The translations under genes were made by a program, and so were the position numbers. Shown one piece after another: positions 1 to 8,686 of a stretch of 44,867 bases of DNA (position 1 is its first letter; each line of letters begins with the position of its first letter). Origin of the DNA: Bacteroidales bacterium (GTDB lineage: Bacteria > Bacteroidota > Bacteroidia > Bacteroidales > VadinHA17); NCBI GenBank assembly GCA_027067975.1, contig JAMOUS010000124.1, forward strand, positions 1 through 44,867, read 5' to 3'. The notes below the pieces were generated by a model, which was given only the letters and a program-made list of their open reading frames with translations, searched no databases and was not told the origin of the DNA.

Positions 1-345
1 ATGCAGCGTCTCCTTACCTCCATGCCCTATGCCCCCAAACAGTTCCGTCTCGCAAAACAAACCCTCCTCGAAAGGATACGCACCGAACGCATCACAGGAG
101 AAAAGATCTACACCTCGTGGCTCGAGAACCGCGATCGCGGCATCGACCATGACGTGCGGGAAGATATCTACCACGAGGTGGAGAAGATGAGCGCCGAAGA
201 CCTCCGCCATTTCTTCGATGAACACATCAAGAACAAAAAATACACCCTCCTGGTGTTGGGTGCGAAAGGATCGCTCGACCGCGACCTGTTACGCCGCTGG
301 GGAGAGGTGGAGGAAGTCTCCCTGCGCGATCTCTTCGGATACTGA
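1..345 (+). CDS. M16 (insulinase-like) family peptidase, C-terminal fragment, truncated by the window edge
   Basis: Open from base 1 to the stop at 343-345; C-terminal M16-like sequence (TERITGEKIYTSWLENRDRGIDHDVREDIY). The gene most likely starts upstream of the window. Confidence 0.6.
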   Translation: MQRLLTSMPYAPKQFRLAKQTLLERIRTERITGEKIYTSWLENRDRGIDHDVREDIYHEVEKMSAEDLRHFFDEHIKNKKYTLLVLGAKGSLDRDLLRRWGEVEEVSLRDLFGY

Positions 346-373
346 TCACAGAAATGAAAACCGCTTACCAACC

Positions 374-1051
374 ATGAAAAGGCTTATTCCGTTCGTGATC
401 CTCCTGTTGCTCGCCGTTGCCGGCACGGCGCAACAGGTGTTCGTGCAATATGGCAAGGCATCGTTCTATGCCGACAAGTTCAACGGCCGCAAGACCGCCA
501 GCGGCGAGATCTTCCGCAACGACCAGCTCACGGCGGCACATCTGACGCTGCCCTTCGGGTCGATGGTGAAGGTGACCAACCTGGAGAACCACCGCTCGAT
601 CGTCGTACGCATCAACGACCGCGGGCCGTATGTGGAGGGGCGGATCATCGACCTCACGAAGACCGCTGCCCGCATGCTGGGGTTTGTCGACCAAGGCACG
701 GCCCGCGTAAAGATCGAACTGGTGAACGGCGCCGCCGCCCCTGCGGCGGCAGCCCCCGCCGCCACCGCCCCGGAAAGCTCCCGCACCTATTACACTTTCA
801 TCGCCCGCCGCACCCACCCGAAAGGCTTCGGCATCCAGGTGGGCAGCTTCCGCGAACTCTCCAACCTCATGAACATCACCGACAAGCTGCCGGAGCGGGA
901 GAAGAAAAGGCTGGTGATCCAGGCGGCCGAGGTGAATCGCATCCGCGTCTACCGCGTCATCCTGGGCCAGTATGCCGATCGCCGGGAGGCGGAGAAAGAG
1001 CTGAAGAAGGTGCGCAGGACCTACCCCGACGCCTTCATCATCACCTATTGA
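374..1051 (+). CDS. RlpA-like (double-psi beta-barrel) protein with C-terminal SPOR domain
   Basis: Signal peptide MKRLIPFVILLLLAVAGTAQQ; GKASFYADKFNGRKTASGE...LPFGSMVKVTNLEN...VVRINDRGPY is the RlpA core; GFGIQVGSFRE...YRVILGQYADRREAEKEL is SPOR-like. Confidence 0.9.
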   Translation: MKRLIPFVILLLLAVAGTAQQVFVQYGKASFYADKFNGRKTASGEIFRNDQLTAAHLTLPFGSMVKVTNLENHRSIVVRINDRGPYVEGRIIDLTKTAARMLGFVDQGTARVKIELVNGAAAPAAAAPAATAPESSRTYYTFIARRTHPKGFGIQVGSFRELSNLMNITDKLPEREKKRLVIQAAEVNRIRVYRVILGQYADRREAEKELKKVRRTYPDAFIITY

Positions 1052-1070
1052 ACCGGAAAAATACGATACC

Positions 1071-2513
1071 ATGGTGCATAGAAGGGATTTTATCAAGAAG
1101 AGTGCGGTGGCGGCGGGGGCCGTCACCCTGGGCACGCCGGCCGTGCCGGCCTTCCTGCGCGGGGGCTCCTACCCCTCACGCCGTCCGCCGCTGCGGGAGC
1201 GCCGTTTCGTCAGTGAGGCGGTGGAAGAGACACTCCGCCGTGTGAGCCGTGACATCGCCGACCCCGAGCTGCGGTGGATGTTCAACAACTGCTTCCCCAA
1301 CACCCTCGACACAACGGTCTTTTACAAAGAGGAGGGAGGCCTCCCCGACACGTTCGTCATCACCGGCGACATCCACGCCATGTGGCTGCGCGACTCGTCG
1401 GCCCAGGTATGGCCGTATGTCGCGCTGGCGGGCGGTGACCCGTCACTGCGCAAGCTGCTCGAGGGCGTGATCCGCCGCCAGACCCGCTGCATCCTCATCG
1501 ACCCATATGCCAACGCCTTCAACGACGGTCCCACCGGCAGCGAATGGGAGAAGGACCTCACCGCGATGAAGCCCGAGCTGCATGAACGCAAGTGGGAGGT
1601 CGACTCCCTCTGTTACCCCATCCGTCTGGCCCACGGCTACTGGAAGAGCACCGGCCATGACGCTTTCATGGACGACGCCTGGCGGCGGGCCATGCGGAGC
1701 GTGATCCGCACCTTCCGCGAGCAGCAGCGTAAGGACGGCCCCGGCCCTTACACCTTCATGCGGGTCACCGCCCGCCAGACCGACACCGTCGCCGGCATGG
1801 GCTACGGCAACCCCTGGCGCCCCAACGGCATGATCTGCTCGGTGTTCCGCCCCTCCGACGATGCCACGATCTTCCTCGGCCTCGTTCCTTCCAACTTCTT
1901 CGCCGTGAAGGCTCTGCGGCAGATGGCCGAGATGGCCGGCCATGCCGGCGACAGCGGCCTCGCCGGCGACGCCCTTGCCCTCGCCGCAGAGGTAGAGAAG
2001 GCCCTGCGGCAGTACGCCGTTGTCGACCATCTCCACTACGGCAAGGTCTATCCCTTCGAGGTGGACGGCTACGGCAACGCCCTCTTCATGGACGACGGCA
2101 ACATCCCCAGCCTGCTGGCGATGCCCTACTTGGGGACCGTCGCCTCCGACGACCCGGTGTACCGCAATACGCGGCGTTTTCTGCTTTCGGGCGACAATCC
2201 CTGGTTCTTCCGCGGCAAGGCCGCCGAAGGCATCGGCAGCCCCCACACCGGCCGCGACATGATCTGGCCGCTGGCCCTCCTCGCCCGCACCCTCACCAGC
2301 GACAACGAAGAGGAGATCCTCCAAAACCTGCGGTGGCTCGTCCGCTCCAACGCCGGCACCGGCTTCATGCATGAGTCGTTCCACAAGGACGATCCCTCCC
2401 GCTTCACCCGCAAGTGGTTCGCCTGGGCCAACACCCTCTTCGGCGAACTCATCCTGAAACTTCATGCCGAACATCCCGCCCTCCTCCAGAAAAGCATGTC
2501 GGAAATCCAATAA
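1071..2513 (+). CDS. Glycoside hydrolase family 125 (exo-alpha-1,6-mannosidase-like) with Tat-like signal
   Basis: GH125-type motifs DTFVITGDIHAMWLRDSSAQVWPY and DPYANAFNDGPTGSEW; twin-arginine N-terminus MVHRRDFIKKSAVAAGAVTLG. Confidence 0.9.
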   Translation: MVHRRDFIKKSAVAAGAVTLGTPAVPAFLRGGSYPSRRPPLRERRFVSEAVEETLRRVSRDIADPELRWMFNNCFPNTLDTTVFYKEEGGLPDTFVITGDIHAMWLRDSSAQVWPYVALAGGDPSLRKLLEGVIRRQTRCILIDPYANAFNDGPTGSEWEKDLTAMKPELHERKWEVDSLCYPIRLAHGYWKSTGHDAFMDDAWRRAMRSVIRTFREQQRKDGPGPYTFMRVTARQTDTVAGMGYGNPWRPNGMICSVFRPSDDATIFLGLVPSNFFAVKALRQMAEMAGHAGDSGLAGDALALAAEVEKALRQYAVVDHLHYGKVYPFEVDGYGNALFMDDGNIPSLLAMPYLGTVASDDPVYRNTRRFLLSGDNPWFFRGKAAEGIGSPHTGRDMIWPLALLARTLTSDNEEEILQNLRWLVRSNAGTGFMHESFHKDDPSRFTRKWFAWANTLFGELILKLHAEHPALLQKSMSEIQ

Positions 2514-2563
2514 AATTCCTATTTTTGCCCTCAAACCGCCTAAAACGATTTAACCACACATCC

Positions 2564-3757
2564 ATGGAAAAACGTTCAAAACTTCAGGTGGCAGCGGTGT
2601 TCCTGGCCTTTCTGGCCATGGGCTTCGGCGACGCCGTAGGGCCTTTTGTGGGGCTGGTGCGTGAACATTACCAGACCACCAACTTTCTGGCCACGCTCAT
2701 TCCCTCGATCAGCCTGCTGATGTTCCTGGTGCTCTCGATCCCGGTGAGCATCTACCAGGACAAAAGAGGGAAGAAGCATGTGATGGTGCTGGGGCTGACC
2801 GTGGCACTCATCGGCCTGGTGATCCCCATCATCGGCGGGCTGAAGGCCGACGACCCCGACTCGTTTCCCTATTCGCTTTTCCTGTTGACGGTGTTGCTGC
2901 TGGGCGCCGGCGCCACCATCCTGCAGGTGGCGGGCAACCCCATCATGCGCGACGTCTCTCCCGAAGGGAAATACTCCCGCAACCTTTCCCTGGCCCAGTT
3001 CATCAAGGCCATCGGCTCGCTGTCGGGGCCGCTGATCCCCGTCGCCGCCGCCCGTTACTTTGACGCCGGCTGGGAGATCATCTTCCCCATTTACTCCATC
3101 TCCCTGCTCATCACCCTGGCCATCCTCATCCCTACCCCCATCCATGAGAAAAAAGATCCCAACTCCCATCCCGCCACCTTCCGCTCGAGCTTCCGCCTAC
3201 TCACGAATCCTTTCGTGCTGCTGATGACCCTCGGCATTTTCGTGTACGTGGGAGCGGAGGTGTCCGTCAGCTCGGGCATCCCCCTTTACCTCGAAGACAA
3301 ATACGGCATCGACATCCAGAAGCTCGGCCTGGCCGGAACGGGACTCTTCTTCCTTTTCCTGATGACAGGCCGTTTCCTGGGGGCCATCATCCTCTCGTGG
3401 ATGAAAGCCCAGCGTTTTCTGGTGATCACCTCCCTCTTCGCCGTGGCCGGCCTGTTGCTCCTGCTCTTCGGCGGCAAGCCCCTGGCCATCTTCAGCATCT
3501 CGCTCATCGGCATCAGCTTTGCCAATATCTTTCCTCTGATCTTTTCCATCACCATCGACCGGATGCCGGAACACACCAACGAGCTCTCCGGCCTGATGAT
3601 CTCCGCCATCTTCGGCGGGGCGGTGCTGCCGCCGATCATGGGGAAAGTGGCCGACCTCACCAACACCGGCATCGGCCTGTTGGTACCCCTGGCGGCCATC
3701 CTCTACATCCTCTACCTCTCATTCTATGTCTCCGGCAAAACAACAGTGAAAGCATAA
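2564..3757 (+). CDS. MFS transporter (sugar permease-like)
   Basis: About 12 hydrophobic segments; first in-frame ATG at 2564 (MEKRSKLQVAAVFLAFLAMGFGDAVGPFVG). Confidence 0.85.
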   Translation: MEKRSKLQVAAVFLAFLAMGFGDAVGPFVGLVREHYQTTNFLATLIPSISLLMFLVLSIPVSIYQDKRGKKHVMVLGLTVALIGLVIPIIGGLKADDPDSFPYSLFLLTVLLLGAGATILQVAGNPIMRDVSPEGKYSRNLSLAQFIKAIGSLSGPLIPVAAARYFDAGWEIIFPIYSISLLITLAILIPTPIHEKKDPNSHPATFRSSFRLLTNPFVLLMTLGIFVYVGAEVSVSSGIPLYLEDKYGIDIQKLGLAGTGLFFLFLMTGRFLGAIILSWMKAQRFLVITSLFAVAGLLLLLFGGKPLAIFSISLIGISFANIFPLIFSITIDRMPEHTNELSGLMISAIFGGAVLPPIMGKVADLTNTGIGLLVPLAAILYILYLSFYVSGKTTVKA

Positions 3758-3791
3758 GATAACCGAACAACATTCCAATCAAACAGAAGCC

Positions 3792-4757
3792 ATGAAAAAA
3801 GCGGTAACCATCGGCATTGACATAGGAGGGACCAACACCGTGATGGGCGTGGTCGACCGTGACGGGAACATCCTGGCCGAAAACCGGATCTCCACCACCG
3901 ACTATCCCGATATCGCCGACTATGTGGCGGCGCTGCACCAAGCCTTCACCGCCGCCCTGGCGGAGGCGGGCAGCGAGGTCGAGCTGAAGGCCATCGGCAT
4001 CGGCGCCCCCAACGGCAACTACTACCACGGCACCATCGAATACCCGCCCAACCTCATCTGGGAGGGAGTGATCCCCCTGTGCGAGATGATCTCGAAGAAC
4101 GTCGACGTGCCGGTGGTGCTCACCAACGATGCCAACGCCGCCGCACTGGGCGAGATGATCTACGGCGGCGCCCGCAACATGAAGAACTTCATTGTCTATA
4201 CGCTGGGCACAGGGCTGGGCAGCGGCATCGTCATCAACGGCGAGGTGTTGTACGGTTCCACCGGCTTTGCCGGCGAGATCGGCCACATCATCATGGTGCC
4301 GGGGGGACGCGACTGCGGCTGTGGCCGCCAGGGATGCCTGGAGACCTATGTCTCGGCCACGGGCATCGTCCGCACCGTCGAGGAGCTGCTCGCACAACGG
4401 CGTGACCCCAGTCCCTTGCGCAAAGTACCTCCCGAAACACTCACCTCCAAGATGATCACCGAGGCGGCCCAGCAGGGCGATCGCATTGCCCTCGAAGCAT
4501 TCGACCGCACCGCCGACATGCTGGCCCTCTCGATCGTCAATTCGGTGGCCTTCTCCAGCCCCGAGGCGATCTTCCTCTTCGGCGGCCTCTCCAACGCCGG
4601 GAAATATCTTTTCGACCCCGTCGAAAAATATGTCAACGAAAAGATCCAGACCATCTTCAAGGGCACGGTACGCATCCTCCCCTCGGAGATCCCCGAGAAC
4701 AACGCCGCCATCCTCGGCGCCAGCGCCCTCGCCTGGAAAGAGATCGAAAAACAGTGA
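3792..4757 (+). CDS. ROK family sugar kinase (ROK1)
   Basis: GIDIGGTNTVMGVVD phosphate motif; LGTGLGSGIVINGEVLYGSTGFAGEIGH; zinc motif CGCGRQGCLE. Confidence 0.92.
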   Translation: MKKAVTIGIDIGGTNTVMGVVDRDGNILAENRISTTDYPDIADYVAALHQAFTAALAEAGSEVELKAIGIGAPNGNYYHGTIEYPPNLIWEGVIPLCEMISKNVDVPVVLTNDANAAALGEMIYGGARNMKNFIVYTLGTGLGSGIVINGEVLYGSTGFAGEIGHIIMVPGGRDCGCGRQGCLETYVSATGIVRTVEELLAQRRDPSPLRKVPPETLTSKMITEAAQQGDRIALEAFDRTADMLALSIVNSVAFSSPEAIFLFGGLSNAGKYLFDPVEKYVNEKIQTIFKGTVRILPSEIPENNAAILGASALAWKEIEKQ

Positions 4758-4759
4758 CC

Positions 4760-5413
4760 ATGGAACCTTTCAAGATCCCCCGACTGCCGTTCGATGATCC
4801 CGCCCAGGATCCTGCGGGTCTCTCGGCCCACATGGACACCCTCCCGAAGGAAGAGATCGGCGTGATCAACTGGCCCGAGTTCTCTTACAAACCCGAAGTG
4901 CACTTCGCCGTGGCCTGGGCGCCGGGCATGATCGTGGTGAAGTATTACGTGCGCGAAGAGGTCATCCGCGCCCGTTTCACGGAGGACAACGCGCCGGTGT
5001 GGAAGGACAGCTGTGTGGAGTTCTTTGTCGCCCCCGGCGACGACGGCGTCTATTACAACTTCGAGATCAACTGCATCGGCACCTGCCTGGCCGAAAAAGG
5101 GCTCTCCCGCTCCCCGCGCGAGAAGCTGCAGCCCGAGGTGATCGAACATATCAAACGTTTCCCCTCCCTCGGCGTAGCCCCCTTCGAAGAAAAGAAGGGC
5201 GACTTCTCCTGGGAGCTGCTGGCCATCATACCGGTCGCTTCGTTCGTCGACCATGCGGTGGAGCCCGATTTGCAGGGAAAGACCTTCCGCGCCAACTTCT
5301 ACAAATGCGGTGACGAGCTCTCCAAACCCCATTACCTCACCTGGAACCCGGTCCGTACGCCGCAACCCGACTACCACCGGCCGGAGTTCTTCCGCGAGAT
5401 CCTCTTCGTCTGA
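4760..5413 (+). CDS. CBM9-like (carbohydrate-binding family 9-like) protein
   Basis: WKDSCVEFFVAPGDDGVYYNFEINCIGT and final PDYHRPEFFREILF are typical of CBM9-like proteins; ATG at 4760 (GTG at 4754 overlaps the ROK1 stop). Confidence 0.75.
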   Translation: MEPFKIPRLPFDDPAQDPAGLSAHMDTLPKEEIGVINWPEFSYKPEVHFAVAWAPGMIVVKYYVREEVIRARFTEDNAPVWKDSCVEFFVAPGDDGVYYNFEINCIGTCLAEKGLSRSPREKLQPEVIEHIKRFPSLGVAPFEEKKGDFSWELLAIIPVASFVDHAVEPDLQGKTFRANFYKCGDELSKPHYLTWNPVRTPQPDYHRPEFFREILFV

Positions 5414-5466
5414 TCTCTCTTCCTCGCCGGTTTTTTCCCCTCTTTCACATAGGGCAACACCCCTGT

Positions 5467-5497
5467 TTTGAGAATTCCTCCTTTTTTTGTATCTTTG
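5467..5497 (+). promoter_or_regulatory. Bacteroidetes-type promoter (TTTG-N19-TATCTTTG) ahead of PFK
   Basis: TTTG 5467-5470, 19-nt spacer, TATCTTTG 5490-5497; matches the -33/-7 consensus TTTG / TAnnTTTG. Confidence 0.75.
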
Positions 5498-5541
5498 GTT
5501 CGATTTGTTTGGAACTAAAAATAATCAAAAAAACCACTGAC

Positions 5542-6741
5542 ATGAAACAGGGAAATGCGATCATAGGACAGTCGGGAGGCCCCACGGCCGTGATCAACGC
5601 CTCGCTGGCAGGCGTGGTGGAAGAGGCCCTCAGAACCCCCGGCATCCGGAACATCTACGGCATGAACTACGGCATCGAAGGGTTCATGAACGAAGAGATC
5701 ATCGACCTGGGACGTCAGCCCAAAGAGATCATCGAAGGATTGAAACACACCCCCTCGTCGGCCCTCGGCTCCACACGCCACAAGGTGCAGGACGAGGATT
5801 TCCCCCGCATCCTCGAGGTGCTGAAGAAATATGACATCCGTTATTTCTTCCTCATCGGCGGCAACGACACCATGGACACCGTCAACCGGGTCGAGCAGTT
5901 CTGCCGCGAAGCCGGCTATGAGATGATCGGCGTCGGCATCCCCAAGACCGTCGACAACGACCTCTTTGGCACCGATCATACGCCGGGTTTCGCCTCGGCC
6001 GCCCGTTCCAACATCCTCAACGTCTTGCAGGCCGGATTCCTCGCCCGCGACATGAAACGGGTCGATCAGTTCGTCATTTACCAGACCATCGGCCGGGATG
6101 CCGGCTGGCTCGCCGCCGCCACCGCCATGGCCAAAAAGGACGAAGACGATGCCCCCCATCTCATCTACGCTCCCGAGTTCGTCTTCGACAAGGAAAAGTT
6201 CCTGGCCGACTTCGAGAAAGTTTACAAGAAGTACGGCTGGGTCTCGATCGTCTGCGGCGAAGGGATCAAGTATGCCGACGGCACGCCGGTGAGCGCCTCC
6301 AAGGTGAAGGACAAGTTCTCCAACGTCGAGTTCGGCGCCATGGGGGGCACCAGCGTCGCCATCAACCTCCACCGCATGATCACCGAAAAGTTCGGCTTCC
6401 GCGGTGAGTTCCAGATCACCGAGTCGCTTATCATGTCGGCCGAGGACCGTGTCCTCGAACGGGATGTCGAGGAGGCTTACCAGTGTGGCGTCAAGGCCGT
6501 CGAGCTCGCCCGCGACGGCGTCAGCGGCATGATGGTCGCCATGAAACGCACCTCCAACGACCCCTATACCATCGAATATACCCAGGTACCCCTCAACGAC
6601 GTAGCCGTCAAGGCCAAGCCGATGCCGCTCGAGTATTTCAACGAAGAGGGCAACTTCGTCAGCGAGAAGTTCATCGAATACATGAAACCCCTCACCGGAC
6701 CCCTGCCGGAGTTCGTGAGGCTGCAACCGATCAAACCCTGA
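5542..6741 (+). CDS. 6-phosphofructokinase (ATP/PPi-type PFK family)
   Basis: IGQSGGPTAVINASLAGVVEEA, FLIGGNDTMDTVNR, GIPKTVDNDLFGTDHTPGFASAA are PFK signatures. Confidence 0.92.
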   Translation: MKQGNAIIGQSGGPTAVINASLAGVVEEALRTPGIRNIYGMNYGIEGFMNEEIIDLGRQPKEIIEGLKHTPSSALGSTRHKVQDEDFPRILEVLKKYDIRYFFLIGGNDTMDTVNRVEQFCREAGYEMIGVGIPKTVDNDLFGTDHTPGFASAARSNILNVLQAGFLARDMKRVDQFVIYQTIGRDAGWLAAATAMAKKDEDDAPHLIYAPEFVFDKEKFLADFEKVYKKYGWVSIVCGEGIKYADGTPVSASKVKDKFSNVEFGAMGGTSVAINLHRMITEKFGFRGEFQITESLIMSAEDRVLERDVEEAYQCGVKAVELARDGVSGMMVAMKRTSNDPYTIEYTQVPLNDVAVKAKPMPLEYFNEEGNFVSEKFIEYMKPLTGPLPEFVRLQPIKP

Positions 6742-6770
6742 AACCACAGAACATCTAAAAACGCAAAACC

Positions 6771-7538
6771 ATGGAACACACTTTCAACAAGGTCGTCCTC
6801 TCGCTCCACGCTCATCCCGATGATACCGAGGCGTTCTGCGCCGGCACGCTGAAGCTGCTCAAGGACAAAGGCTACAAGATCGTCATCGCCACAATGACCG
6901 CCGGCGGGATGGGCGGCATCAACTCGACCGAGGAGAAGACCATCGCCCTCCGCAAGGAGGAGGCCCGCAAAGCCGCCGCCGTCCTCGACGCCGAATATTA
7001 CTGTCTCGACGGTCGCGACGGCTTCCTCTTCGACACCACCGAGATGCGGCTGAAGACCATCTCCCTCATCCGCAAGGTGCGGGCAGGCATCGTCATCACC
7101 CACCTGCCCATCGACTACCACAGCGACCATCGCACCACCTGTAATATCGTCGAGTCGGCCGCGATGATCTCGTCACTGCCCAACGTGCCGGTGGAAGAGG
7201 AGCCCCTGGAGATCACCCCGCTGCTCTATCACTCCGCACCGCTGACCCTCTCCGACCCCATCGGCAACCGGATCGCTCCCCCCACCTTCTTCGTCGATAT
7301 CACCAGCGCCATCGAGACCAAGATGGACATGCTTGCCCATCACCAGTCGCAGATGGACCTTATGCGCCACATGCACAAGATGGACGACTTCTTCGGCGAG
7401 ATGAAGAAGAACAATGTCGATTACGGCAAGATGGTAGGCGTCGACTACGCCGAACCTTTCTGGCAGCACCTGGGCGGCGGGTTCCAGAAAGATCCCCTCA
7501 TCCAGGAAGAACTGAAAGAATTCATCAAAACCCTTTAA
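6771..7538 (+). CDS. PIG-L/LmbE family deacetylase
   Basis: HAHPDDTEAFCAGTL (AHPDD metal motif) and ITHLPIDYHSDHRTTCNIV (HxDH motif). Confidence 0.92.
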   Translation: MEHTFNKVVLSLHAHPDDTEAFCAGTLKLLKDKGYKIVIATMTAGGMGGINSTEEKTIALRKEEARKAAAVLDAEYYCLDGRDGFLFDTTEMRLKTISLIRKVRAGIVITHLPIDYHSDHRTTCNIVESAAMISSLPNVPVEEEPLEITPLLYHSAPLTLSDPIGNRIAPPTFFVDITSAIETKMDMLAHHQSQMDLMRHMHKMDDFFGEMKKNNVDYGKMVGVDYAEPFWQHLGGGFQKDPLIQEELKEFIKTL

Positions 7539-7549
7539 CCTGAAAAGCC

Positions 7550-8566
7550 ATGAACCTGAACGAGAAGAAGTATTCGCAATACGCACTGGTACGTGAGATG
7601 CTGGAGACTTCGGATGTGATCCGCAAGTTCGATCCGGCTGCTTCGGAGCGTTTTGTCCAGCCGATCCGCAGTAAGAAAGGCCTGTTCCTCACCGGCGAGG
7701 GGAGCAGCCGCATCTTCCCTGCCAAGCGCACCCTCACCGCCTCGCTGCAGGAGGGGGTGCCGGTACCCATCTTCACCGAAGGAGCCACGCAGGCTCTGGA
7801 ATACAAGTTCGACGACCTGGCCGTCTTCGGCGCCTCCAACTCGGGCAAGACCAAAGAGGTGGTACGCCTCTTCAAACACCTGAAGGAGAGCGGCCACACC
7901 GCCTTCTTCGGTCTCACCGCCAACAGCGGCACGCCCCTCCAGGACCTCGCCCTCGACACCCACGTGCTGGGCTGTGGCAAAGAGGACGCCGTCGCCGCCA
8001 CCAAATCGGTCATCGAACAGGGCCTATTCTATGACAGCCTCTACCGCCACCTCACCGGCAAGAAGATGCCCGGCCTCGACGAATTGGCCGACAAGGTCGA
8101 AGAGGCCATGACCCTCCGCGTCGACAGCAGCCTCGTCGAAAAGATGAAAAATGCCGGGATGATCTACTTCGCCGGCCGCAATACCGGCGTCGCCGAAGAG
8201 CTCACGCTCAAGACCAACGAGATCACCCGCAAGAAATCCGACTACCTCGAAGGCACCTATGCCGCCCACGGCATTGAAGAGGTGATGAACCCCGACGAGG
8301 TCGTCATCGTCGTCGACCCCTTCGAGAGCGAAGAGGAGAAGTTCCAGGAGGTGCTCGTCAAAGGTGTCGGCATGACCGTCGTGGCCATCTCACACCGCCA
8401 GACCAGCTTCCCCACCATCCTCATCCCCGACGGCGGAGCATACAAAGACTATGTAGAACTGGCCGCCGGATGGAACGTCCTCGTCGAGATCGGCATCGCC
8501 CTCGGCATCAACCTCGACAAACCCGAAAGGGCCCGCAAGGTGGGGAACGAATACACCGGAGATTAA
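7550..8566 (+). CDS. SIS-domain phosphosugar isomerase/deaminase-like protein (GlmS isomerase-domain type)
   Basis: Two SIS-like halves: FGASNSGKTKEVVRLFKHLK...GLTANSGTPL; GCGKEDAVAATKSVIEQ resembles the GlmS region; C-term LDKPERARKVGNEYTGD. Confidence 0.85.
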   Translation: MNLNEKKYSQYALVREMLETSDVIRKFDPAASERFVQPIRSKKGLFLTGEGSSRIFPAKRTLTASLQEGVPVPIFTEGATQALEYKFDDLAVFGASNSGKTKEVVRLFKHLKESGHTAFFGLTANSGTPLQDLALDTHVLGCGKEDAVAATKSVIEQGLFYDSLYRHLTGKKMPGLDELADKVEEAMTLRVDSSLVEKMKNAGMIYFAGRNTGVAEELTLKTNEITRKKSDYLEGTYAAHGIEEVMNPDEVVIVVDPFESEEEKFQEVLVKGVGMTVVAISHRQTSFPTILIPDGGAYKDYVELAAGWNVLVEIGIALGINLDKPERARKVGNEYTGD

Positions 8567-8596
8567 GCCAGGCTCCCTTTTTGATCCCTCATTGGG

Positions 8597-8632
8597 AAGA
8601 AGACCCGGGTCATGCCCGGGTCTTCTTTTTTT
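8597..8632 (+). terminator. Intrinsic terminator after the SIS gene
   Basis: Perfect 13-bp stem AAGAAGACCCGGG (8597-8609)/CCCGGGTCTTCTT (8615-8627), 5-nt loop TCATG, T-tract 8626-8632. Confidence 0.93.
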
Positions 8633-8657
8633 GGTTCTTTTTTATACGAACTTTTTT

Positions 8658-8665
8658 TACATTTG
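8658..8665 (+). promoter_or_regulatory. Candidate -7 element (TACATTTG) for ROK2
   Basis: Exact TAnnTTTG 22 bp before the ROK2 ATG; the -33 partner is poorly spaced (about 24 nt). Confidence 0.4.
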
Positions 8666-8686
8666 CCCGGAACAAAACCTTTCTTT

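Noticed and set aside
5515-6747. 410-aa minus-strand ORF antisense to PFK
   Set aside because: PFK signatures are clear on the plus strand; GC3 shadow.
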